Shown piece by piece: positions 1 through 5,742 of a stretch of 5,878 nt of DNA. The stretch lies in the NCBI GenBank assembly GCA_022827045.1, contig JAJDTQ010000278.1, forward strand, positions 1 through 5,878. Direction: 5' to 3'. Numbering within the stretch: the stretch's first letter is position 1; each line of letters opens with the position of its first letter. The notes below the pieces were generated by a model. That model had not been told where the DNA came from, did no database searches, and saw only the letters and a list, made by a program, of their open reading frames with translations. The translations under genes and the position numbers were made by a program. The stretch comes from Candidatus Binatia bacterium. Its GTDB lineage: Bacteria > Desulfobacterota_B > Binatia > UBA9968 > JAJDTQ01.

Positions 1-21
1 ATCGCAGCTTGACGACACGTC

Positions 22-459
22 CTAAGCCATGGCCCGCGCTCGTCTCGACAACCACGCCGTTTCCTGTCGAGAAAGTCGCGCCATCACCTGCGGCGGATGA
101 AACCCGTGCGAGAGTTCCCGCAGCTTGTCAATTCCAATTTCGCGCCGCTTTATTACATCGGAGAGAACCAACGCCAAGGCACGACTCGTTCCCCTAAAGT
201 ACTCATCAAATTCGCGTCGGCTCACCGCCGCGCAACCCCTATAAGTTTTCCACACTGCAGCAGGCGTCCCCCTAATGATGTCGGCAACAATCGCTGAACC
301 GACGATTGCTCCTAGAGGGAGCGTTGCATAGATCCAGAGTCTCGTTCCCTGCCCGATTGTTGGAATTCTACGACGCAACTCTACCGTCTTGGTACCGGCC
401 AGTATCGCCCGCGCATAATTTGGCTTGATTGAAATTAACGCTTCGTCGCCGTTTCTCAC
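22..459 (-). CDS. ASCH-domain protein (PUA superfamily), coupled to the GNAT-PIN gene
   Basis: This is a complete 145-residue protein, the usual size for a stand-alone ASCH domain. The ASCH signature is clear near the N-terminus: K12-P, then A-I-L-A-G-T-K-T-V-E-L-R at residues 18-29, giving the family G-x-K-x-x-E-x-R pattern (G22, K24, E27, R29). A W-I-Y-A strand follows at 42-45, then A-I-V-G-S-A at 51-56, where the core beta-barrel continues. No signal peptide or membrane segment is seen. Known ASCH proteins bind RNA or nucleosides; some are RNases (ZmASCH), and E. coli YqfB is an N4-acetylcytidine amidohydrolase that uses a lysine. The start is GTG at 459, chosen because GTGA overlaps the TGA of the upstream gene and a GGGGG ribosome site lies 8 bases before it. 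The product should be made together with the GNAT-PIN protein. Domain assignment is firm; substrate and activity are unknown. Confidence 0.88.
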   Translation of the reverse strand: MRNGDEALISIKPNYARAILAGTKTVELRRRIPTIGQGTRLWIYATLPLGAIVGSAIVADIIRGTPAAVWKTYRGCAAVSRREFDEYFRGTSRALALVLSDVIKRREIGIDKLRELSHGFHPPQVMARLSRQETAWLSRRARAMA

Positions 460-2603
460 TCACCCCACCCCCTATCCAAGATACTGGCCACTGTGCAACT
501 CGATACCCGCTTAGCGGTAACCAGGTTCGCGTTGTCCACCGCCCCTGCTTTTTTCAGCCAATCGAGAGGCACCGGCCTCGGCAGGAGGAAGGTGTTCTCG
601 AAGCTCGTTACAAGTAGTTCATCGCTCTTCGAAAAACTGCCTACTTCGACAACCAAGCGCCTTCGCGACTCTTTGGGAATATCCGCCTTGTTTCTAATCT
701 CAGCGTCGACGATACGGGCAACCGCGACAATGCAACCCCTGCCGCCACGGTTCATCGACTCGTAGAATAGAATGGGTGACTCAGGGCGCATAGCATTCAC
801 CGCGCGTGGTGTATTCACGTACACCCGTTGAGATCGAAATCCTGCATCCTTGTCATGAACAAGACCAAGAGACATCTGTGTGTCGGCACCCAAGAGATCC
901 TTCGAATAGTCTCGCGTTATCGGGACAATAACGCCGTCTTGATCGGCCCGTATTAGAAGCGTCGGCCCCAACAGATTTTCGAGGCCCTTGAGGGACAGGC
1001 TGATCTCTTCACCCTGACCCGTCTTGACAGAAAATCTTTCTGCGGCAGGACCTGTTGGCATTTCCGCGGGCAATTCCAAACCCGTCCGTAGCCTTAGCTC
1101 TCGGGTGGCGGCTTTCCAGTTGGTGATCGTGACCGGGCGTCCCATTACCACCTTAACGAAAGTCGACGTGGAAGGCTGGCGCACGAAACCGCACGCTCGT
1201 GCAGCTGTAGTCACCGTCGACTGCCCTGCCACACGCTCCAATTCGATCACCCTCGCACCTGTCGCACTTGCCCTACGCAACATCGCGTCAAGTAAATGGT
1301 CAACGTACAATTCAACGTCCAACGTTTCTGGTCGACCATGAATGAATAACCGGCAAACCGGTTGTGGTGTCCTGGGCTCAAGCAGTACAGCGCAGGCTAC
1401 TACATCGTCGTTCCGAGATATCGCCATCCGGGTGAATTCAAAAGAATGTCCCCCGTCCGCGGCGAATTCATCCACCAATCCCCGCGGCAGGCTCTGATCC
1501 TCCATGTATCCTCGGACGGTTTGTGCACTCACGTCAGCACAAACAAACCCGGCACCGTACCGCGGCTCCAGCGGACGAGCAGCGTCGGAAGGAAGGAGCA
1601 TCAACACTTCGTCCACTGATAGGATGTCGATGCCGAATCGTCTCAGCAACTCGGTGCGGCTTCGCAGGATAGCACCATCCCTAGTTACGAACGCCGACGC
1701 ACGAGCGAGTGCGGCATGCGCAAGGTGGCTGGCATCGCTCCACGCTTGGGTACGTCGAGCCCCCGATGCCCGGCCTTGGATGAAGACAACGTCATGCATC
1801 TGATCCCGAAGTTCCTGAAGTTGAGATGCATCAGCCTTGGGTATGCGTGGCAAACGCAAAGCGAGTTGAAGAACTGGATCCTCGGCGGCTTGCTCTGATG
1901 TTCGCCGGAGCTCCCCTACAAACTCATCCGCAACGGCGAGACGCACTGTGTGGGCAAGGGCAGCACCAAACAACTTTCGTGCGGACTCCGACTGAGAACG
2001 GTTGAGTACCAAGTCAAAGTAGACATTGAGGTCTAGTGCAAAGAAAGGCGCTTCCCGCGCGCTTCGTCCACGGATTCCCAAGTCGATTTCATCTGCAGTA
2101 CCGTTTTCTCTTGAGAATAGCGTGTCCGTATCTAGTTCGCGGACATGGACGACGATCTGTCTATGCCGCGACGCGCCTCCCGGTTGCGTCCGCACGCGTT
2201 CAAAACCATTCTTTCGATAGAAGGCAAGCGCGGGGCTCAAGTCCGACGCCACGTAGGCGCGAATCGTCATGAAGCCGAATTGCTCAAGTTCATCGACCAA
2301 AGCGCGAATGAGGGCGGAGGCCACGCCTTGCTGCCGATAGGAGTTGATCGTCGCTATCTGTTGGATCTTTGCGTAGGGAAACACGCCGCTGTAAAGTACA
2401 TAGCCAACCAATCGTTGTCGATCGAGAGATCGATCAAAGAGCGCCAGCAACTTCCCTCGAACAATCCCGTCCCGCAACGCCTGCTCCGGCAGGAACCCGA
2501 GCCCGCTTCTCTCGGAATCGGCTAGAGCGACGATTTCCTCGATGTGAGCGAGAATACGCTCCGGTTCTCTTTCTATGAATAGGTCGGGGCGCATGGGATG
2601 CAT
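456..2603 (-). CDS. Multidomain GNAT acetyltransferase - PIN ribonuclease - GNAT-like - PUA/EVE-like protein
   Basis: This 715-residue, apparently cytosolic protein has four readable modules. Residues about 8-156 are a GNAT N-acetyltransferase with the acetyl-CoA loop R90-Q-Q-G93-V-A95 and the late A-L-A-F-Y-R-K-N-G-F motif (125-134; Y129 is the usual general acid position). Residues about 186-340 are a PIN domain: L-D191-L-N-V-Y-F-D, an acidic E227 or E231, W-S-D290, and V-T-R-D309, together the expected metal-binding acids. Residues about 350-488 resemble a second GNAT fold but lack the R/Q-x-x-G-x-G/A loop. Residues about 540-712 look like a PUA/EVE-type domain (R-V-Y-V-N-T-P-R 593-600, I-L-F-Y-E-S 611-616, I-V-A-V-A-R-I-V 625-632). 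A TGA lies two codons before the ATG at 2603. ATG at 2594 is an alternative and sits better behind a weak GAGAG. GNATs acetylate proteins, tRNA or small molecules and PIN domains cut RNA; the target here is unknown. Confidence 0.85.
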   Translation of the reverse strand: MHPMRPDLFIEREPERILAHIEEIVALADSERSGLGFLPEQALRDGIVRGKLLALFDRSLDRQRLVGYVLYSGVFPYAKIQQIATINSYRQQGVASALIRALVDELEQFGFMTIRAYVASDLSPALAFYRKNGFERVRTQPGGASRHRQIVVHVRELDTDTLFSRENGTADEIDLGIRGRSAREAPFFALDLNVYFDLVLNRSQSESARKLFGAALAHTVRLAVADEFVGELRRTSEQAAEDPVLQLALRLPRIPKADASQLQELRDQMHDVVFIQGRASGARRTQAWSDASHLAHAALARASAFVTRDGAILRSRTELLRRFGIDILSVDEVLMLLPSDAARPLEPRYGAGFVCADVSAQTVRGYMEDQSLPRGLVDEFAADGGHSFEFTRMAISRNDDVVACAVLLEPRTPQPVCRLFIHGRPETLDVELYVDHLLDAMLRRASATGARVIELERVAGQSTVTTAARACGFVRQPSTSTFVKVVMGRPVTITNWKAATRELRLRTGLELPAEMPTGPAAERFSVKTGQGEEISLSLKGLENLLGPTLLIRADQDGVIVPITRDYSKDLLGADTQMSLGLVHDKDAGFRSQRVYVNTPRAVNAMRPESPILFYESMNRGGRGCIVAVARIVDAEIRNKADIPKESRRRLVVEVGSFSKSDELLVTSFENTFLLPRPVPLDWLKKAGAVDNANLVTAKRVSSCTVASILDRGWGE
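468..472 (-). promoter_or_regulatory. Ribosome binding site deciding the GTG start of the ASCH gene
   Basis: A GGGGG run on the minus strand lies inside the last codons of the GNAT-PIN gene, 8 bases before the GTG at 459. The good spacing together with the GTGA stop/start overlap supports reinitiation at GTG rather than at a downstream codon. Confidence 0.5.
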
Positions 2604-2635
2604 CTCTCAGCTAGCACAGGAGCCGTCTCCCAGTA

Positions 2636-2655
2636 TTGACAGGCTATCCCGTCAA
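2636..2655. repeat. Inverted repeat TTGAC-N10-GTCAA before the GNAT-PIN gene
   Basis: Perfect 5-base arms (2636-2640 and 2651-2655) surround a 10-base spacer, 33 bases upstream of the ATG at 2603. The spacing would suit a dimeric regulator or a leader hairpin. With arms this short it could be chance; the position just ahead of a potentially toxic gene is the only reason to record it. Confidence 0.3.
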
Positions 2656-2760
2656 CTCGAGAATCAACCACCGTTTGTCTACAACCTTCCACGACTTCCT
2701 CCAATTCCCCAGACGGCGGCCTTCAGCGATCTAATTTATCTTCGGAATTGTAGCTGGAGA

Positions 2761-2789
2761 AGTAAACTCACCGGAACGCCGCAGGTCAA
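2761..2789 (-). promoter_or_regulatory. Candidate sigma-70-like promoter for the GNAT-PIN/ASCH unit
   Basis: On the minus strand, TTGACC (2789-2784, 5 of 6 to consensus) is followed after a 17-base spacer by TTTACT (2766-2761, 4 of 6). Transcription would begin near 2754 and leave a leader of about 150 bases before the ATG at 2603. A TACAAT and an AT-rich GATAAATTAGAT follow just downstream and could serve as other -10 elements. The 301-base gap 2604-2904 holds no gene I can support. Promoter consensus in this organism is unknown, so this is tentative. Confidence 0.3.
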
Positions 2790-2904
2790 ACCTCTGTTTT
2801 CTCTGTCTCTGAAGGTCACGTATCGTTCCGCAAACTGTCGTGCAACCCGGCACTTACGATGCGCCATTCCGGGAGTTGGAAACAATACTCCGAATCCATC
2901 GCTT

Positions 2905-3486
2905 TCATGCCCTTGTGATGTCGACACAAATGCTCGTTGCCCTCCACCCCTGATAGTTGCCGCTAAAACGCCGATCCATAGGGTAGTCCCAAGGCTGGCC
3001 GCGGGAAACATTCACCGTCAAGGCATTCAGTCCTCGACGCCACTCCTCGATATCCTTCTCGGCCCGTTCCAGCCTCTCATCAAGACGTCCAGCACCGTTT
3101 GCGATGAATACCGCTAGGACTCCACGGGGCACATTCCCATTTTCGACGAGTCCTCTGAGCCGGTTCAGGTCATCTTCGCAATCAGTCCTATTCCAATCCC
3201 GTTTCGCCTCAATGACACATTCCGGATTCCCATCATCGAGCAGCGCAATGTCCACCCGGCGACCGTCGTCGGCACTATTGGCCGAAATCTCAGCAAAGGC
3301 CATCTCGAGCCGGAGACTCTTCTCGTCAACACCTTGACGTTGCTCCGCCACGGTCCTGGCGATGCCGACGACCATCAGCCCCTCGCAAGCAGAATCGTTC
3401 AACCAGCATTCGCCTCGCGACCACGTCTCGTAATCAAGGTTTGCGTTGTGGATGCCTTCGTGTATCCCGCGGATGAGTTCGCGCAT
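2905..3486 (-). CDS. PD-(D/E)XK nuclease-like protein, function unknown
   Basis: Read from ATG at 3486 this is 193 residues. The nuclease core is visible: R-V-D79-I-A-L, then 13 residues later E93-A-K95, the classic D...ExK of the restriction-endonuclease fold. E35 in an A-C-E-G-L-M-V-V segment is placed like the helix-A glutamate of this fold. The N-terminus (M-R-E-L-I...N-L-D-Y-E-T-W-S) resembles how I recall small nuclease-like proteins of this kind beginning. The frame stays open upstream to a TTG at 3651 (248 residues), but that stretch includes an AT-rich direct repeat and looks non-coding. The ATG has a GGGAAG ribosome-like site 8 bases ahead. No methyltransferase or helicase partner is in the window, so a classical restriction system is not shown. 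It lies 301 bases upstream of the GNAT-PIN gene in the same direction. Whether it cuts DNA, and which DNA, is unknown. Confidence 0.75.
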   Translation of the reverse strand: MRELIRGIHEGIHNANLDYETWSRGECWLNDSACEGLMVVGIARTVAEQRQGVDEKSLRLEMAFAEISANSADDGRRVDIALLDDGNPECVIEAKRDWNRTDCEDDLNRLRGLVENGNVPRGVLAVFIANGAGRLDERLERAEKDIEEWRRGLNALTVNVSRGQPWDYPMDRRFSGNYQGWRATSICVDITRA

Positions 3487-3578
3487 AATTGTTGCTTCCC
3501 GAAACGCGTGTGACAGTGCCGAAGTAACATTGTCGAACGGCCACCCCGGTCGAACCAAGGGGCCAAGGATGGGGTCAA

Positions 3579-3604
3579 TTGAATTGTGATTCTCTTGAAT
3601 TGTG
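3579..3604. repeat. 10-base direct repeat TTGAATTGTG, 16 bases apart
   Basis: Two perfect copies (3579-3588 and 3595-3604) sit in an unusually AT-rich patch upstream of the nuclease-like gene. The start-to-start distance of 16 bases is about one and a half helical turns. If the gene begins at 3486 the repeat is in its leader or promoter region and may be a regulator site. If it begins at 3651 the repeat encodes residues near 16-24. The rest of 3487-3705 shows no other gene. Confidence 0.5.
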
Positions 3605-3705
3605 GTTTCAACCACTTCGCGGCGCGGACCCTGATTGGCGGTACCGTGCAAATCGCCAATCTCTGGCGGACAAACCGTGCGGTATGCGAGGTGACCGAAA
3701 ACGAA

Positions 3706-4143
<438 letters not shown>

Positions 4144-4185
4144 CGGTTCGGTTCTCCATGTTCGGGAAGCTCCCGTGCTCACCCG

Positions 4186-4398
4186 CTAGAATTCGTCCGC
4201 GTCGATCCCGAGGTCGGCGAGCATCTTGGCGAGCAGTCCCTTGCCGATCTCCTTCTTTCGATCCTTGACGGTCGTCTTGCGATCGCCCGCGTAGAGCGTT
4301 CCGTGCGACCCCGGCCCTTCCGACACCACGAAGCGAATCGCCAGATTCCGGGCCCTTGCCCATTTGCGGACCCTGGCGATGAACTGCCGCCCGGTCAT
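4186..4398 (-). CDS. hicA: HicA-family toxin (mRNA interferase)
   Basis: This 70-residue protein has the double-stranded-RNA-binding-like HicA fold. The hallmark G-S-H-G-T-L-Y at 30-36 carries the catalytic histidine H32. It is followed by K-D-R-K-K-E-I-G-K-G-L-L-A-K-M-L at 45-60, typical of HicA proteins with a longer helix 1. HicA cleaves mRNA (and tmRNA in E. coli) when free of HicB. All key positions look intact, so the toxin should be active. The ATG at 4398 has only a GGCGGG directly touching it, not a spaced ribosome site. This fits the candidate promoter placed so close that the transcript would begin at or near the start codon. hicB follows 42 bases downstream. A separate ribosome site for hicB would help to keep antitoxin in excess. 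Confidence 0.93.
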   Translation of the reverse strand: MTGRQFIARVRKWARARNLAIRFVVSEGPGSHGTLYAGDRKTTVKDRKKEIGKGLLAKMLADLGIDADEF

Positions 4399-4404
4399 CC
4401 CGCC

Positions 4405-4434
4405 ATAGTGTCAGCCGCCCGTGGCGACTGTCAA
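4405..4434 (-). promoter_or_regulatory. Candidate hicAB promoter with overlapping repeats
   Basis: On the minus strand a perfect TTGACA (4434-4429) is followed after 18 bases by CACTAT (4410-4405, weak -10). Only 6 bases separate the -10 from the hicA ATG. A TGTCA direct repeat (4409-4413 and 4429-4433, 20 bases apart, about two helical turns) and a CGCCA-N16-TGGCG inverted repeat (4401-4426) overlap it and are plausible HicB operator half-sites. The rest of 4399-4593 holds nothing I recognise. Confidence 0.4.
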
Positions 4435-4593
4435 CAATGGCCGATGAGCACCCGCGGCCGGCACGACGGCACCGTTGGCCACCAAGGCTCGCCACCTTGC
4501 GGCAACCCCACACTCGGCAGACCACCGCCGGGCCGCCGTTGCCGGATTCCGCAAGCCATGCGGCGTCTCCGATTCAGGCCAACGCGCCGATCC

Positions 4594-4866
4594 CTAACGC
4601 AATCCATCCCGTAGGGCCTTGGCGGCCTTGAACGAGGGGGCCTTCGACGCCGCGATGGCGACGCTCTCCCCCGTCCGCGGATTCCGCCCCGTCCGCGCCG
4701 GCCGGCTCTTCGTCGAAAACGTGCCGAACCCCCGGACGGACACCGTGTCCCCGTTCGCCAGAGCGTCCCGGATGACCTCGAACACCGCATCCACCGCGCC
4801 CTCCGCCTGGGCCTTCTTCAGCGAGACCCGGCCGGCGACGTGGACGGCGATATCGGACTTCCTCAT
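4594..4866 (-). CDS. HU/IHF-family nucleoid DNA-binding protein
   Basis: This is a complete 90-residue protein, the standard HU length. N-terminal helices M-R-K-S-D-I-A (1-7) through about residue 38 form the dimer base. The family signature follows: V-R-G-F-G-T-F at 44-50, then the DNA-binding arm [12 protein letters not shown] at 55-66, with P63 at the position that intercalates between base pairs. It ends with the conserved [10 protein letters not shown] at 77-86. HU dimers bend and constrain DNA in the nucleoid and assist recombination and replication. The ATG at 4866 is backed by AGGGGG (4881-4876) 9 bases ahead. An inverted repeat lies in its leader. It has the high GC of the right half, so it is probably not part of the left accessory segment. 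It could be the main HU or one of several paralogues. Confidence 0.96.
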   Translation of the reverse strand: MRKSDIAVHVAGRVSLKKAQAEGAVDAVFEVIRDALANGDTVSVRGFGTFSTKSRPARTGRNPRTGESVAIAASKAPSFKAAKALRDGLR

Positions 4867-4900
4867 TGCGTGCTGCCCCCTGAGTTGAATCTTTCGTGAT

Positions 4901-4919
4901 GGACGGCGTCAGCCCGTCC
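4901..4919. repeat. Inverted repeat GGACGG-N7-CCGTCC in the HU leader
   Basis: Perfect 6-base arms (4901-4906 and 4914-4919) around a 7-base loop, centred about 44 bases upstream of the HU start. It could be a regulator site, for example autoregulation, or a leader hairpin in the HU mRNA. No T-run follows in either direction, so a terminator is unlikely. Confidence 0.4.
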
Positions 4920-5010
4920 GCGCGTTTCTCCGGATCGACACAGACGACGCTTCAAGCCGACCCCTCACCACGAGTCCCATCGGCTCAAACGTAGCGCCGC
5001 ACGTTGCCTG

Positions 5011-5027
5011 CCGCAAACCAGTTGCGG
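5011..5027. repeat. Inverted repeat CCGCAA-N5-TTGCGG in the divergent region
   Basis: Perfect 6-base arms (5011-5016 and 5022-5027) flank the loop ACCAG, with a possible G-T pair extending the stem. It lies near the middle of the divergent intergenic region, a suitable place for an operator, but GC-rich DNA makes such repeats common. Confidence 0.35.
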
Positions 5028-5209
5028 TCGCACCGGAACGCGACCGCTCGTGCGGCCGTGAACGCTCCCGCCTCCGCCGGCCGGGTGCGTCGCCCGTCGA
5101 GATCCGGACCCGCGCCATCAGGAGCCCGGGGCGAGCCGGGGAAGGGGCGAAGCACGGTGAAGCGGCGGGCGTTCGCGCAGTGCCGCCGGCAGAGTGGAGG
5201 CTATGAACC

Positions 5210-5587
5210 ATGACAGGAACACTCACTACACAGAATCGCGGCCCGGATTCGGGTCGGGAACGCGCTGGACGCACCTGGCGCGCCCGCGCCTTCGTGCTCG
5301 GCGGGCTCGTCCTCGCCGCCGTCTACACCACGGCGGCGCTCGCGCTCGGCGCGGGCGCCAAACACATCGGCCTGCTCTGGATCGGAGCGATTGCCTGGGC
5401 CTTCGCCACAAGCCTCGCGGGCGCCCTGTGGCGGGGGTTCCGTCACCGCGACTGGTCCGCCTTCTCCCGTTACGAGCTCCCGAAAGACGACAGCGAATTG
5501 CACGAGTTCACTTTCAAGACGGGCCGGTATTCCTGGCTCCGCAAAATGGAGGATGAGCTGCTCCACGACGACCGTCATCTTCGCTGA
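5210..5587 (+). CDS. Small two-helix membrane protein, unrecognised
   Basis: This 125-residue protein has an N-terminal soluble stretch of about 26 residues containing basic R-E-R-A-G-R-T-W-R-A-R. Two hydrophobic helices follow at about 27-49 (F-V-L-G-G-L-V-L-A-A-V) and 53-74 (I-G-L-L-W-I-G-A-I-A-W), then a basic W-R-G-F-R-H-R boundary. A charged C-terminal tail of about 45 residues carries K-T-G-R-Y-S-W-L (103-110) and an acidic, histidine-containing end (E-D-E-L-L-H-D-D-R-H-L-R). Basic residues flank both sides of the helix pair, so the topology is uncertain; both ends in the cytoplasm is likely. The start at 5210 is firm: GGAGG at 5196-5200 is 9 bases ahead, and the nearby ATG at 5203 is in another frame. 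Base composition matches the high-GC host. I do not recognise the family and assign no function. Confidence 0.85.
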   Translation: MTGTLTTQNRGPDSGRERAGRTWRARAFVLGGLVLAAVYTTAALALGAGAKHIGLLWIGAIAWAFATSLAGALWRGFRHRDWSAFSRYELPKDDSELHEFTFKTGRYSWLRKMEDELLHDDRHLR

Positions 5588-5691
5588 TCCGTCGCGGCGG
5601 CGGTCCCGCCTGCCGGGCCCGGGCGCTTCGGCCTCACCGACACGCCGCCGGCCGCCGGAAGGTGGTGGTCGGCGGGGCGGGGCGAGTCACC

Positions 5692-5713
5692 GGGGGTCCG
5701 AGGACGGACTCCC
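5692..5713 (+). promoter_or_regulatory. Strong 9-bp hairpin upstream of the last gene
   Basis: GGGGGTCCG (5692-5700) pairs with CGGACTCCC (5705-5713) across the loop AGGA: nine pairs including one G-T. It ends 29 bases before the ATG at 5743. It could be a leader structure or help end transcription from the membrane gene, but no T-run follows. A direct repeat TCCCCCACG (5710-5718 and 5722-5730) overlaps its right arm and reaches the ribosome site. The remaining 5588-5691 is GC-rich with no gene seen. Confidence 0.5.
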
Positions 5714-5742
5714 CCACGTCATCCCCCACGGAGGTTGCCGCC

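Larger units (their letters stand above)
4867..5209. other. Divergent intergenic region between HU and the membrane-protein gene
   Basis: The 343 bases between two divergently read genes should hold both promoters, but I see no confident -35/-10 pair on either strand. It carries the HU ribosome site, two perfect 6-base inverted repeats (listed separately) and, at the right end, GGAGG at 5196-5200, 9 bases before the ATG at 5210. Open frames across it look like GC-driven shadows, rich in Arg, Ala and Pro. Confidence 0.6.

Noticed and set aside
2736..3011. A 91-codon leftward frame overlapping the 3' end of the nuclease-like gene, considered as a frameshifted continuation
   Set aside because: The nuclease-like protein already ends in a plausible edge strand (T-S-I-C-V-D-I), and the alternative frame shows no recognisable domain or start signal.
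2575..3117. A 180-codon rightward frame across the gap between the nuclease-like and GNAT-PIN genes
   Set aside because: It has no ribosome site, overlaps both neighbouring genes in antisense, and has Ser/Pro/Cys-rich low-order sequence with no domain pattern.
4549..4563. Hairpin CCGCA-AGCCA-TGCGG downstream of HU, considered as a terminator
   Set aside because: The stem is only 5 pairs with no following T-run on the transcribed strand.
4909..5274. A 121-codon leftward frame in the divergent region
   Set aside because: It is Arg/Ser/Ala-rich with no domain pattern, covers the well-supported start of the membrane-protein gene, and has no ribosome site I could see.
5594..5625. GC-rich palindromes (GGCGG/CCGCC, CCGGGCCCGG) after the membrane-protein gene, considered as a terminator
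   Set aside because: Loops are too small or the stems self-palindromic, and no T-run follows.
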